A stretch of DNA of 64,000 nt from Siphonodentalium dalli (lineage: Eukaryota > Mollusca > Scaphopoda > Gadilida > Siphonodentaliidae). Where the stretch lies: assembly GCA_032622095.1 (NCBI GenBank), contig CP136063.1, forward strand, positions 282,775,426 to 282,839,425, written 5' to 3'. Positions within the stretch are counted from its first letter, which is position 1; every line of letters begins with the position of its first letter. Made by a program: the position numbers and the translations under genes. This document shows, piece after piece, positions 21,601 through 32,814 of the stretch. Below the pieces are notes generated by a model. That model made no database searches, was not told where the DNA came from, and saw nothing but the letters and a program-made list of their open reading frames with translations.

Positions 21601-22387
21601 TCTGCGGGTTTGGGTTTTCTAATGAATTTTTCCTGCGATTGCTGAGGAATCTCAACTGCTGGCTCCGTAGACGCCATTACATTTACAAAGCTTATTTAAA
21701 AAAAACGGATGTTGAAACTCAAGAGTTCAAGGACGATGACCACAAAATCGGGTAATCAAGACTTGCACAAAGAAAGTCCGTAAGTGTCTAAAGTGATCAT
21801 GCTTAAAATCACTTGTTAATAAATCACAAAACGCGGAGCTGCCAATGTAAGAGGAGTAACTCTAAATACAATGTACTAGATTCAGACCACTGGACTCGTA
21901 ACTATACGAATTGAGTTCGAGTGACACGCGATTACGCGGTCAAAATGAAGGGTACCGCGGAAAGTACCGGTATATTTAGAAGGCAGTTGTGCGTCAGCTG
22001 CGAGCGCACGTGACATGTGCTTCCGAAAACGAAACGGGAAGTTATATATCAATTGTGCCATGTGGCGTAAATATGCACCGGCTCTAATCAAACACGCGAT
22101 GCACGTGCAGCACGGTACCGGCTCTAATCAAATCACTTTCGCGCGAAGCTATATATGCACATGCGAAGTCTTGTTTTAACTTTGTTTTAGGACTGAAACT
22201 CTCGATATATCTTAATAGCCGATCAAGTGACTATGCTTTTCGAAGTTTTAGTTTTCGTACAGTAAACATTTATTATGAATTATACGTGTATCGCAATACG
22301 ACGATATTTAAGGATTTGTATCGGTGCATGCATCGTGTGTTACCGTATCGCGATACACCGGTGCATCGGTGTATCGTCCCACCCCTA
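18631..22387 (-). mobile_element. hAT-2, complete hAT with decayed transposase
   Basis: The 3757-bp element has termini TAGGGGTGGGAAGATAC and TAGGGGTGGGACGATAC (one mismatch, inverted) and an exact 8-bp target duplication TTATTTAC (18623-18630 and 22388-22395). It inserted 89 bp inside the left terminus of hAT-3, a relative with a similar end. Subterminal regions at both ends are rich in GATACG/CGATAC motifs, probably transposase binding sites. Between the right end and the transposase start (21678-22387) no gene is seen, nor between the left end and the stop (18700-19579). Confidence 0.92.
19580..21677 (-). pseudogene. hAT-2 transposase, broken
   Basis: Minus-strand pieces in order: BED finger (21677-21387; C...C, H...H within VCRACK...HIKRHH), catalytic-domain start with LTTDGWTS (21371-20817), middle with TRWNSTYDML (20646-20269), and the C-terminal dimerisation region with the catalytic E in SVPSERVFS (20293-19580). 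Breaks are an in-frame TAG just after the BED region (about 21387), a one-base loss near 20822 and another frameshift near 20280. Total length equals that of an intact ZBED-like transposase. The second catalytic aspartate is readable in the ITTDN stretch near 20755. No functional product is expected. Confidence 0.88.
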
Positions 22388-22395
22388 TTATTTAC

Positions 22396-23327
22396 CTAAA
22401 ATTATAGTCATATTGCCGAGTCTTCATACAGACTATATATATGTACACAGATATATAGGGACAACGAACAGACAGTATGCTTACGTGGATACAAGTACAT
22501 CGACGAATTTGACTCACAAAAAATGTTTTTACTTTATTGGCGCCAATTTGGCGGTATATGTCATAAAAAAAACCAGAAATGTTGCTACTTGTACGTCAAT
22601 TGTTTAGTGTACCGGTATTGTATACGAAGAAGATATATAAAAGTAATAAAAACATCGTCGATATATATCAACTATCCGTGATATTCCACCCGACCGGGAA
22701 GTATAAAAAAGACGGCATTGGGCTCATTGTCAGTAATTTGTCACACTGCGTTGACGGAAAGAATTATTACAGAGAATACAAACACTACCTTCTGACGGAC
22801 CAACGAGGAACGTCGTCTCTTCATTTCTCTCAGTAAATGTGAGATTGACAGTTAAATGGGAGGGGCTTTACATCAATGATTCCTGTCAAGCTGTGAACTT
22901 ATTGGGAACTGGGAGGGTTTATTATCATCAGTCGGCCAATGCACAGAGTGCAGTCTTGGGTCAGTCTTGAGTCTTCAGTGTTGACGCACAGGACCAGATG
23001 GCACATATTACATATTACATGGCTTGATGCGGCAATGATGACCTTATGTGGTATACAGGTAATCAGGTATAGCTTAGGGCCATGTAAACCATGTTGTGTC
23101 CGTTGGGCGGTTGAGTAAATAAACAAGTGCGTCATGAATAGTTTGACTTTTGCAGTCTATTGGAAATAGAAATTTGAATCATGAATACAAAATTAATTTA
23201 ACATTATCAGAACATAGCACACTAAGACTATAGTCAGTTTACTCAGTTAGTAATGAATATGATGTATCATGCGTAATTGACTAGTTTGTTGAAAATTAAT
23301 AATCGTAATTTTTAACAAATTAGTTAA
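22396..23327. other. Interior non-coding part of hAT-3
   Basis: This lies between the hAT-2 insertion and the hAT-3 transposase stop. No gene is recognised. Confidence 0.5.
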
Positions 23328-23820
23328 TTATGCATGATATGTCATATTCTTCTTTAAAAACACCAAAGTGTCCACATGCTCTGGTTTTAAAAGCGAGCGT
23401 TGTGCGGTCACGATGTCACCAGCTGTCGAGAATACTCTCTCGCTTGGGACTGACGTTGCTGGTACACACAATAGTGATCTTGCAATACGTGCCAATGTTG
23501 AGAAATGAATAGAGTTGTCTTTCCACCACGTCATCGGGGAATCAGTGAGAGGAATTGGGGGTCAGCTTGGTATCGAGCCACCTCCCGCTCGATATTGTCT
23601 TTTTTGTTTACGCGTGACTCTGATACTGGTGCCTTGAATACATCACCGAATATATCTTCGAGTGCCGTTTTCAATTTCTTTCTAGGTTGGTCGTCGTCGG
23701 GATTAGTAGAATCCTCAGCCTGGTTACTTGAATTATTTCGTGCTGAATCGCACCCGAGTGACCCGATAGCTTCCGAAGTTAGTTTTGAGTATGTGTTACC
23801 TTTCTCACTCTCTGACAGAA
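23328..23820 (-). pseudogene. hAT-3 transposase, C-terminal part
   Basis: The minus strand encodes the end of a hAT transposase. It contains WWKDNS, the SVPSERVFSTAGD motif with the catalytic E, and a closing LKKNMTYHA before the stop at 23328. The reading continues upstream to the MULE junction at 23820, where the N-terminal part (31104-32565) was once joined. The C-terminal motif closely resembles that of hAT-2 (STAGDI.AQRS.L), so the two elements are relatives. Confidence 0.85.
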
Positions 23821-23895
23821 TACCAGTGACCTCGACCCACTGTGACTTCGACCCATAGTGATTTCGACCCGATATGGTGACTTCGACCCGTTTTT

Positions 23896-24800
23896 AGCTC
23901 ACCTGAGACGAAGTCTCCGGTGGAGCTATAGTCATCACTCCTCGTCCGTCCGTCCGTCTGTCCGTCTGTCTGTCCGTCCGTCAACTTTTTTTTAAAGCAT
24001 CTTCTCCTCTGAAACCATCATACCAAATTGGTTCATATTTGGTGTGGATGTTCCCTAGGTGACTCTCATTCAGATTTGTTCAAATGAGGTCACTGGGTCA
24101 AATAGTTGCGAAACCAGGGCCATAATTCTATTCCTCCACAGTAATTCTTACAACAACTTCTTGTCCATAACCATTGTGCCGATTTAGCTAATATTTGGTA
24201 TGGAGGGTCCTTGGGTGACTGGTGTTCAGATTTGTTCAAATGAGGTCACCCGGTCAATTAGTTGAGAAACCAGGGCCATAACTCATAGTATAAATTCTTA
24301 CAATGACTTCTTCTACAAAAATATTGGGCCGAATTAGCTTATATTTGGTACTGAGGGACCTTGGGTGACTGGGAATCAGATTTGTTCAAATTGGGTCACT
24401 GGGTCAATTAGGGGCAGAGCCAGGGACATAACTCTAAAAAGCAAAAAATTCCATTTTTGCATTTTGATCATATTTGGGGTGGATGTTCCCTAGGTGACTG
24501 TCATTAATATTTGTTCAAATGAGGTCACTGTGTCAAACAGTTGCGAAACCAGGGCCATAACTATATTCCTCCTTGGTAATTCTTATAACGACTTCTTGTC
24601 AATAACCAGTAAGCCGATTTAGTTTATATTTGGTATGTGGGGTCATTGAATGACTGGGGTTCAGATTTGTTCAAATGGGGTCACTGGGTCAAATAGTGGT
24701 GGAGCCAGGGCCATAATTCCCCAAAAAATAATAAAAAATTCAGGAACTCCTTGATCAATTTAACATACAAACAAAAAATATCACCCCCCCACATGACCCA
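23896..24800. repeat. Hairpin-headed repeat inside the MULE, first part
   Basis: The head at 23896-23927 (AGCTCACC...GGTGGAGCT with TGAGAC/GTCTCC inner stem) abuts the MULE terminus and is followed by a CCGTCCGTCTGTCC run. The body repeats, with a period of about 120-180 bp, ATTTGGT...TTGGGTGACT, CAGATTTGTTCAAATGAGGTC and CAGGGCCATAA. The same body resumes at about 26226-26576 and 27749-27900, so later insertions split it. Confidence 0.7.
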
Positions 24801-25119
24801 GAACCCCACCCCAACCAACAGCATTCCACCCTATCTCTTATCCTAACTCACAGGTAAATAAAGTATATTTATTTAAATTCCCATTACAAGGCAACTCTCC
24901 TATGAACTGATAGACATGACACATGGCAAGGCAGATAGAGAGATAAAGAGAGCTTCTGCAGCCTTAGACAGAGTCCCCAGGGAGTGTATTCATGTCATCC
25001 ATAATTTAAATGAGATTAATGGTGTTATCAATGAAGCACCCTTGTTGTTTATATTATCACTCAGTGGTCATTAAAATCAGATTAATTTCTTTTTCTCAAA
25101 GAGTGCCTGGCATTTGTAG
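24801..25119. other. Unassigned DNA within the MULE
   Basis: No gene or repeat structure is recognised, apart from C-rich sequence near 24780-24830. Confidence 0.4.
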
Positions 25120-26225
25120 AATGAGGTTCCCAGAGGGTGAATTTAGTGACGCTATCCTACACAGCAGGCTAGCATAACCAAATACACCCTCTGAGAACCT
25201 TATTCCGCTTAGGCCTCATCTTCTGGGAAGTATCTAGAGTCTCAAGATCTCATTCTGCTTAGGCCTCATCTTCTGGGAAGTATCTATAGTATCAAATTTA
25301 CATTGTTGTTAGTTAAATTTCCCTTCTAGGAAGTTTCTGTATCCCTTAATTTGCAGAAGATAAAATTCATGATTGAGGTGCCCAATGGGTGAACATCACC
25401 AATTTCAACTGGGGAACTTCAATCTTATTCTAGGTCTTCCATAGCAGTTGAGGGCCTTATCAGAATGAGGTCCCCAGAGGGTGAATTTAGTGATACTAGC
25501 CCACTGTGCAGGATAGCCTCACTAAATTCACCCTCTGGGTACCTCATTCTGCAAATAACAGACAGACTATTTCAAAGCTTGATTCAAGGCTAGCATCACC
25601 AAATTCACCATTTGGGGACCTCATTCTGCTTAGGCCTCATCTTCTGGGAAGTATCTATAGTATCAAATTTACATTGTTGTTAGTTAAATTTCCCTTCTAG
25701 GAAGTTTCTATATCCCCTAATTTGCAGAAGATAAAATTCATAATTGAGGGGCCCAATGGGTGAACATCACCAACTTCAACTGGGGAAATTCAATTTTATT
25801 CTAGGTCTTCCATAGCAGTTGAGGACTTTATCAGAATGAGGTCCCAGAGGGTGAATTTAGCGTCACTAAATTCACCCTCTGGGGACCTCACTCTGCAAAT
25901 GACAGACACACTATCACACTATTTCAAGGCTTGTTGTATAATACATTGTGTTGCTTGAGGCCAGGCATACACAATGTAGGAACAGACACGCTTTTTGTGA
26001 TGCTATCCGGCACAGCAGGCTAGCATCACCAAATTCACCCTCTGACGACCTCATTCTGCTTAGGCCTCATCTTCTGGGAAGTATCTATAGTATCAAATTT
26101 ACATTGTTGTTAGTTAAATTTCCCTTCTAGGAAGTTTCTATATCCCCTAATTTGCAGAAGATAAAATTCATAAATGAGGTGCCCAATGGGTGAATATCAC
26201 CAACTTCAACTGGGGAACTTAATTT
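25120..26225. repeat. Threefold repeat with an alternating inverted motif
   Basis: A unit with GCTTAGGCCTCATCTTCTGG recurs at 25207, 25258, 25629 and 26058; the large units are about 371 and 429 bp. The motif CACCCTCTGGGGACCTCATT appears in both orientations. At 25833-25896 two opposed copies nearly touch and form a hairpin of about 30-bp arms. It is non-coding and is probably a rearranged insertion in the hairpin-headed repeat. Confidence 0.7.
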
Positions 26226-26576
26226 TTATCCTTATCAGATTTGTGAAAATGGGATCACAAAGTCAAATAAGGGCAGAGCAAGAGACTTAACTATTTCACT
26301 ACATAGTAATTCTTAAAATATGTTTGCAAGAACTAGTTGGCTTATATAGAATGGAATGTTCTTCCTTGACTGCAATTCAGATTTTTTTAATGGGGTCACC
26401 TGGTCAAATAGGGGCCAAGCGAAGGACAGTTTCCCTCTTAATATGCTTCCTTCACAAGGACCATCAGGTCTATTTGACTGATATTTATGATATGTATGAA
26501 GGGTTCTTTGGTGTCTGGGATTCAAATTTATTCAGATGGGGTTACCAGGTTAAAAGGGTGGGACCAGGGACATAAC

Positions 26577-27748
26577 CAGTGTTCGCGCTGTCGGTAGCCA
26601 AATTAGCCAATGGCTAATCTTTTTCGAATTTGGCTAATAAAAATTTCATTTGGCTAAACTTTTGGCTAAACATTTTTTGAACCCATGTGGAAACTGAAAG
26701 CATGGAGCCAGAAAGCTAATTAATAAAATCGCTCAATAGATCGACATTCAAGACGAAGTTAGGTGACGAAAGTATTTCATTATTTTCGTACTTATGAAAT
26801 ATCGTACAAAGGGAAACCCGATCGACAACTCTATCAACCAAGCGATCACAAAGTGATATGCAATCATCTTTAGTTTTCACAAGACGGACATTCAAAGACG
26901 CATGGACATTAAACCGACGGTGGTTAAATTATGACAATGTGAAGAAAGCAATGTTTTGTAAAGTGCATTGACGCCGGTATATAAGCAATTTGTTCGTAAC
27001 AGGCTGTTTTAATCCGAAGAAAGATTACGTCACTCTGCACGAAGCAGCAAAAGGTCATTATTAATTTTTACATTTAATCCCCTAATCCCCCATTCAGCAC
27101 ATTGTCTGTCTGGTCAGTCACGGCGCGCCTGCACAATGCATGTTTATGATGACATTGTATTTATGACGGTCGAGGTTTATGAGCACCAAGTGTAAGACAA
27201 TAGCTTAATCAGCCAAATGTGAATCACGACAGATATTTTGTGGTTATTTGTCGTCAATACCGATACAGTCAAAATAATATGCATGCTTTTATGGCAGATT
27301 GTAATTTGATAATGGCGTAACAATATTAAGTTATTAGTTTCCAGATGTCACTTAGATATTTTCGCAAGGATAAATATTTAATGATTTAAAAAAAGATATT
27401 GATATAAAAAAAATAATAATGACATTAAGAAGGACAATCCCGGGTTACCCCCCACCCCCAAATAACCCTTTCACATAAAGATTAATAATTTTTTAATAAA
27501 TGATATATATAAAAATACTTCTAGTTCATCAAAATTATTTAAATTATTGTGTATTTTACCTGTGTCTGTTAGATTTTACGTTTTAGTCATTAATTGTGAA
27601 CCGACCAGAAAACGATGATTTAATTTGGCCAAAGTTTGTTTTAATTTGGCCAAAAAACATTTGGCTAAAGTTTTTTTCATTTGGCTAATAAAATTTTCAT
27701 TTGGCTAAACTTTTGGCTAAAGTTTTTTTCGGTCCAGCGCGAACACTG
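26577..27748. mobile_element. Non-autonomous hAT with TSD GACATAAC
   Basis: The termini CAGTGTTCGCGCTG (26577-26590) and CAGCGCGAACACTG (27735-27748) are perfect inverted repeats. The flanking 8-bp repeat GACATAAC is exact (26569-26576 and 27749-27756). Subterminal DNA iterates TTTGGCTAA / TTAGCCAAA many times at both ends. The 1172 bp contain no transposase. It inserted into the hairpin-headed repeat, so it is younger than that copy. Confidence 0.92.
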
Positions 27749-27900
27749 GACATAACTATATGTCTCTATAGTAATTCTTAAAATGTCTTCTCAAGGGATT
27801 TTGGACTATTTAGCTTACATATAGTATGGAGGAATCAGGAAGATCCTTTAGTGACTGAGATACAGATTTGTTAAAATGAGGTCAACCTGTCAAGAAATGT

Positions 27901-28403
27901 CTATGGGGAGTTAACACTTTTGTGTCCAATAAAATCATAAAAATACCAAATTCATTAAAACATCTACCTTGGAACCACCTGACTGATTGGTCTGACATAC
28001 ATGTATTGTGTTTTGGGTCCATGGATAATTGGGCTTCAAACATGTTTAAATGGTTTTAGAAAAAGGCGCTTGTGAGATTGGAAATTTCCAACAATTGAGG
28101 TGTCGGTTGTGAAATTCCAACCTAAGACTTGGGAGTCTGGATCCCGGTCGGGAGGGGACTTGTTGAGCTGGAGGAGGGGGGTGATCAGTAGTGTACAGTT
28201 GGCAATTTCAAGGTGTTTTTTTTTACCAAGCTACATACTTGAAGTCTCTCTAGCCACATATCCTGTTTAAATCTACTTCTTTTAAAGTGATTATGAAAAG
28301 TGCTCACTGTTTTGGTCTCCAGAGTCCCAGTCTTATCAGTCTTTGCAGTCTGGTGAGCGACCCCACAGTCATTGACTGTCTTGTTTGTTTTATTTTTAAT
28401 ATT
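27901..28403. other. Tail of the hairpin-headed repeat and unassigned DNA
   Basis: The repeat body fades out after about 27900. Nothing is recognised up to the transposase stop. Confidence 0.4.
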
Positions 28404-29766
28404 TTATTTCGTATTTAACTTGATAAGATTTAACATGGTACAAAATAACATGATATATATATAACAAATATAATTGTATGATTCACTCTGTTGGTCCGTT
28501 GATGAGCGCGATTTCCCCAGAAGTTCTTTGATGTTGATATCGCCATCAATAAAATCGTCCCAGAGGCGGAAGATTTGCTCCTGGAATTGTCTGTAATTTT
28601 CTCTTTGTCTTTGCTTGACCTTTTTCACGCTGACGAGCTTACACCCGATTGTTACAAACTGGCTCTCTATGTGCATGGCTTTGGTCAGCATATAAAATCC
28701 ACTGTTTGCGGATGTCTTCCCATTTATCCTGTTGTGCCATCCTTCCACGTCGTTGTTTGTCCTGACAGACTGGTTAAACACACACCAGCAATGGGGCGGC
28801 CACACACTAGACTCTATCCACGTTTTCTCAAAATAGTTCACAAACTCAACAAACTTGGCTGATGTTGACGCAGATGCTAAAACTCTAAATTCCCGCTCAA
28901 TCTTATTGTGCGGAATAAAACTCTGTGCCATGAATTTTTTGAACAAAATCTTTGTGGCGTCATCTGTTTTGTACACAGTAGCAAGTCCAACATCTTGGAT
29001 TTTCCGCCAAACTGCCTGCGTGAAGTGGAACGAACAGCCACGGATCTCTGCGTCGGGAAAAACGTGACGAAATGCCTTCCACACTGCCATCTCAAAATCC
29101 ATCACAACTTCTAACAGTCGATAGTCCACCAACAGCTCCTTTACACATTCTAACACCCATTTTAATCATTTGTCTCCCTCCCCGACATCATGACGTACAC
29201 CAGTGGGAACTGCTTCACGTTATCCCCTTTCCGGACAAATGCATGCACAGAAAACATTTGTGTGAAAGATTTCTTTACAACTTTGAAAGTTGCATCAACA
29301 TACCATCTCTTGGCATGGCGCAGAAGTTCTAACTGTTCGTCCGTTGAGAACACAACATGTCGACGGCTGTTCAGGAGTGTGATGTCTTTGCGGAAGAAAT
29401 TCGATGCTATATGACGCAATTCCAACTCAAAATCTATCGACGTTGGCTCGTGGGGTCGAATGGATTGCCGAAGATAGTTTGCATTTCTGGCCAAATAGTC
29501 GGGAGCTTGGAGTGCGTCGCATGGTTGTTGGGTGTCAATTTCCTTCACAAGTATTTCGTTGACAATGTCGGCAGCCGATCTGGTAAGTTGAGTTTTTGCA
29601 ATCGATTTTACATCTCGGGCAACTTTTGCAGCAGTTGCAAAGCCTGGATTTGCCGTGTGCATGTGACTTCTGGGCCCCTGAGTAAATATGTCTCCAGACT
29701 GGCAAACGGTCGCTGGACAGACACCTGATGCATTACGAATACTGCAGCGCCACAGCGTTGTTCTCT
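28404..29766 (-). pseudogene. MULE transposase, last exon (catalytic domain, one frameshift)
   Basis: The exon starts at 29766 after a TTTTTGTTACAG acceptor. It opens with the second half of a FLYWCH zinc finger (TTLWRCSIR...C), then a MULE catalytic domain. The three acidic residues are readable: D in WYVDATFKVV, D in VVMDFEMAVWKAF and E in NNDVEGWH. A CxxH-like stretch (RGCSFHFTQAVWRK) follows the second D, as usual in MULEs. The frame breaks at about 29160 between SGRETND and KWVLECVKEL, consistent with one missing base. The protein would act in the nucleus on the 75-bp termini. As it stands no full product can be made. Confidence 0.88.
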
Positions 29767-29995
29767 CTGTAACAAAAATACACACGTTAATAATAATAAT
29801 AAAGTGATAATTCGTACACATAAGACGATTATAAACAAAAGGGGATTATATAAGTGTGATTTGCACACACACACACCCTATAAACAATCGGCTTTATAAC
29901 ACCAGGTCTGTTCATTGTGATTGAGAATTATAATTACTGACACGAAGTCTTGATAAACAGATTAATTGACGATCCCGATAATAAAAAAAACTTAC
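29767..29995 (-). other. Intron of the MULE transposase gene
   Basis: A 229-bp intron with donor A|GTAAGT and acceptor TTACAG|A. Joining the flanking exons restores a FLYWCH finger across the junction (GYSYTKKREN before, TTLWRC after), which supports the splice sites. Confidence 0.75.
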
Positions 29996-30451
29996 TGTTT
30001 TCTCTTTTTTTTGTATAACTGTAGCCTATACCGTCGTATAGTTTGTCAGCCCCGCGTATCGATGTCGATGATATTATCTGGAATTGAGGACGTTCTGGTA
30101 GCTGGGTAGTATCAGTTATGTTGGCCTGTGGATCTTGGATAGAACTTTCATCAATTCGTTCCGGAATAATGAAACTATGGCTGTCGTTTCGCGGACTTTC
30201 GGCAGATTCTGCAAGGATAGACCGAGCTGGTGACTGTGTCATGTTAGCAGTGCTATTTCCAACAGGAACTGGTGTTGTGCTCAGAGAAGCTAGGGTTGCG
30301 TTTGCTGATCGTATCAGGGAGTTTTCAACAGCAAAGTCACCAACGGAAGCCGTTTGTTGGGTTGTCGGTGGCGAAGAATTGCAGTTGATGCATATGTATG
30401 GAATTGGTGCATCTGTTTTGGCTGCAGTTCTGTATTCTTGTCATGTGATTC
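29996..30451 (-). pseudogene. MULE transposase, middle exon (CxxC of PHD and first half of FLYWCH)
   Basis: The exon follows a CTCTCTTGTAG acceptor at 30452. It supplies a CINC pair (C-x2-C), a linker rich in S, T and P, and the start of the FLYWCH domain (RGADKLYDGIGYSYT) before the donor at 29995. With the first exon in phase, a TGA appears at codon 4 (30441-30443). A CGA to TGA change at a CpG would explain it, so I read it as decay. An alternative acceptor after AAAACAG near 30403 keeps the frame but has a poor pyrimidine tract. Confidence 0.6.
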
Positions 30452-30473
30452 CTACAAGAGAGAATACTTGAAA

Positions 30474-30612
30474 TCAGCATTTGGCGACGGAAACACATAC
30501 GCTCTTTATGTTTTGCAATCAGCATTTCAAGTTAGCGACGGAAACATATACGCTCTTTATGTTTTACAATCAGCATATGACGACGGAAGCACATACGCTC
30601 TTTATGTTTTGT
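30474..30612. repeat. Three copies of a 45-51-bp repeat in the first MULE intron
   Basis: GCGACGGAAAC...ACGCTCTTTATGTTTT recurs at about 30484, 30535 and 30580. It lies between the first two exons of the MULE gene, in the intron 30452-30678. Confidence 0.8.
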
Positions 30613-30678
30613 GCAATACTGACAAAATATTAAAATTGAATTGGTCTATATGCTTAAATTTAAGATAAATGCACATAC

Positions 30679-30778
30679 CTGTGTTGCATGTTCTATGTGT
30701 CCATTTGCAGCAAATGTCACATTCTATAGATTCTTGCCGTTCACTAATGTAACCGTTACAACTAACACAAATGGTCAT
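30679..30778 (-). pseudogene. MULE transposase, first exon with most of a PHD finger
   Basis: The ATG at 30776-30778 starts a 100-bp exon ending at a G|GTATGT donor (30678). It encodes C4-x2-C7-x12-C20-x2-C23-x4-H28-x2-C31, the first six ligands of a C4HC3 PHD finger, with the usual W two residues before H. The last C-x2-C is supplied by the middle exon about 22 residues later. PHD plus FLYWCH at the N-terminus of a MULE protein suggests chromatin or DNA targeting. The sequence from 30779 to 31030, up to the right terminal repeat, holds no other gene. Confidence 0.65.
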
Positions 30779-31103
30779 TCTGATATATCAAGTAATGGCT
30801 GAATGTATGATTCAACAGCCACAAAACCTAGATATATATACAGTTAGACGCTTGTTCGCGGCTACTGTACTCATATGACTGACACGATTAGTGCTCAGTT
30901 CAGCTTGTAGCATTGTTCGATTTACTGCGTGAAAACACAATTAACGCCCTGACTGACACCTGTGGCATAAAATTGTGAAAACACTTCAAATTAATTAGTG
31001 GGTCGAAGTCACTCCTTCAAAAAAACCTATAACGGATCGAGATCACCATATCTGGTCGAAATCACTTTGGGTCGAAGTCACAGTGGGTCGAAATCACTGG
31101 CTA

Positions 31104-32565
31104 CCCTCTGACAGAAAGGGCAGGGCCTTGAACCTTGGATCTAACTCCAAACTCACAGTGAGAAATTCCACCAATCTCTCCTCACAATATCTCGTTTCCA
31201 TATCAGTTTTTACTGCCTTTTTCATCTGTTTAATTAGTGAAGAGTCATCTACGTTGCTGGCCATTGCTTTTATGATCTGGTGTTTTAAGGGCAGAATAAG
31301 TGAAATTGTCGGATTTTGTGAGTCACACATGAGAGTGGTGATGGTCTTCAGTGATTTTAGGGACTCTGCTGCTGCCTGTGCGTTTAATACATCAATGTCG
31401 TCCAGGGTGACTAGTTCCTTGAGGTCTTTTCTCACATCAGGGCACAGGAGAGCAGCATGAATAGCAGGCTGCTGTTCTAGATATCGGCTGAGCTTATTAT
31501 ATGAACTATTCCACCTGGTAGTGACATCGCCTATCAATTTATGGCATGGAAGGCTTAACAGTGTTTGCTTCTCTTTGAGCACCGCAGTTTCTTTTGTACT
31601 TTTGTGGAAATAGTTAACGACATGTCCAATTCGACCAAGCAATCCACTGAAAACTGGTACCTCGAGTCCCCGTTGAGTTTATAGATTGAGGGAATGGGCA
31701 AAACACCCAATGTTGAGCCCACCAAACTCCCGTATTGCTGCATACATTGTCGATGCATTGTCAGTTACAACCACGATTGGATCTTGGTCGGGACCATTAG
31801 GTGTTTGGATACCCCACTCTGTAACAGCCGATTTCAAAACCTCAGCCAGATTGATTGCGTTATGTGAACTGTGGAGGGCCAGTGTCTGCAGAACGTAATT
31901 GTTTATGTTCCAATTGGTATCAATACAATGGGCTGTAACGGTGACAAACCCTTCATTTGCCCTGGATGTCCAGCAGTCAGTAGTGAGGCTGACTGCTGCA
32001 GATGCTTTTATAATGTCTTTCAGTTGAGATTTAGTTTCCTTGTATAGATCTGGAATGATCGTTGAACTGAAGTGTTGTCTACATGGCATATCATATCGTG
32101 GCTCCAGTTTGTTGATTAATGATCGAAAACCTGGTTGATCGACGGTTGAATAAGGTCTCATTTCAGTGGCTATATATACATCCCTATCTTCCTGGTAATT
32201 GCTTTTGCTCTGTTTGAAGTATGGGGAAGTTTCTGCTTGAATGCTTCGGCTAACCGCAACTGACCTGTGACTGGTTTTGTTTCTTGTGATTCAGTGCCAA
32301 CTAAAGTCACGAAAACAGTTGCAGGTTTGGGAGCCCTCACAGTTGGGAGTTCAGCAATGCTTATATGAGGGTGATGTCTCTTCAGATGGGTTGTCATGTT
32401 TGTGGTGTTCCCTTTATATGGCACTTTTGTCTGGCATATTCTGCAAACTGTTGTCGATTTATCTGCAGTTCGAACATTGTTTTTATCTTCCACTGCCAAG
32501 AAGCCAAAATGCTTCCACACTTTAGATGTGTAAAGCTTTGAAGGTGTTGGAGAAATAAATATCAA
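31104..32565 (-). pseudogene. hAT-3 transposase, N-terminal and central part
   Basis: From 32565 the minus strand gives a BED finger (CRICQTK...HLKRHH), then the catalytic domain with the first D in SLTTDCWTS and the second D in VVTDNAS, and a central TRWNSSYNKL region ending at LDPRFKALPFLSE next to the MULE junction. Breaks: a 2-base TA expansion near 32168 shifts the frame after KIGMYI, and an in-frame TAA occurs at 31679-31681 after FAHSLNL. The C-terminal part is at 23328-23820 on the far side of the MULE. Confidence 0.88.
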
Positions 32566-32776
32566 GATCTGCTTGAACTGAATCCATTTAAAAAAAATTA
32601 AATTGTGTTATTCAAATACATTCACGACCTTGACATTTTAGTCTTGATATATTCACAACGAGAAAGCGACAACAGAATGCCATTATATGCCAATGGTTGT
32701 GGGTTAAACTACGGGATAGTATATGAACTATAAGCAGAGACGAACTTCACGATCAAATAATGACACATTCCACCCC

Positions 32777-32814
<38 letters not shown>

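Larger units (their letters stand above)
23821..31105 (-). mobile_element. MULE inserted in the hAT-3 transposase gene
   Basis: The termini are inverted repeats of about 75 bp built from four iterations of a GTGAYTTCGACCC motif. The left starts CCAGTGACCTCGACCC at 23823 and the right ends GGGTCGAAATCACTGG at 31100. The flanking hAT coding sequence is duplicated as CTCTGACAGAA (11 bp at 23810-23820 and 31106-31116; the exact length is ambiguous because the termini carry a few extra bases). A duplication of 9-11 bp is normal for MULEs. The transposase gene occupies the right part; about 4.5 kb of the left interior is a hairpin-headed repeat and other insertions. Confidence 0.88.
18542..32600 (-). 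mobile_element. hAT-3, old hAT element split by hAT-2 and a MULE
   Basis: The left terminus TAGGGGTGTAACGATAC starts at 18542. The outer element is broken by hAT-2 (18631-22387) and by a MULE (about 23821-31105), and its transposase parts lie at 23328-23820 and 31104-32565. Discounting the insertions, the distance from the left end to the transposase stop is about 1.0 kb, close to the 0.95 kb in the related hAT-2. This supports treating 18542 as its own end. No right terminus was recognised beyond 32565, so the right limit given is approximate. Confidence 0.65.

Noticed and set aside
21890-21925. tRNA-like B-box (GAGTTCGAGTG)
   Set aside because: No matching A-box, acceptor stem or anticodon arm could be drawn around it.
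28575-29728. Plus-strand open frames across the MULE transposase
   Set aside because: They are antisense shadows of the catalytic domain and FLYWCH region.
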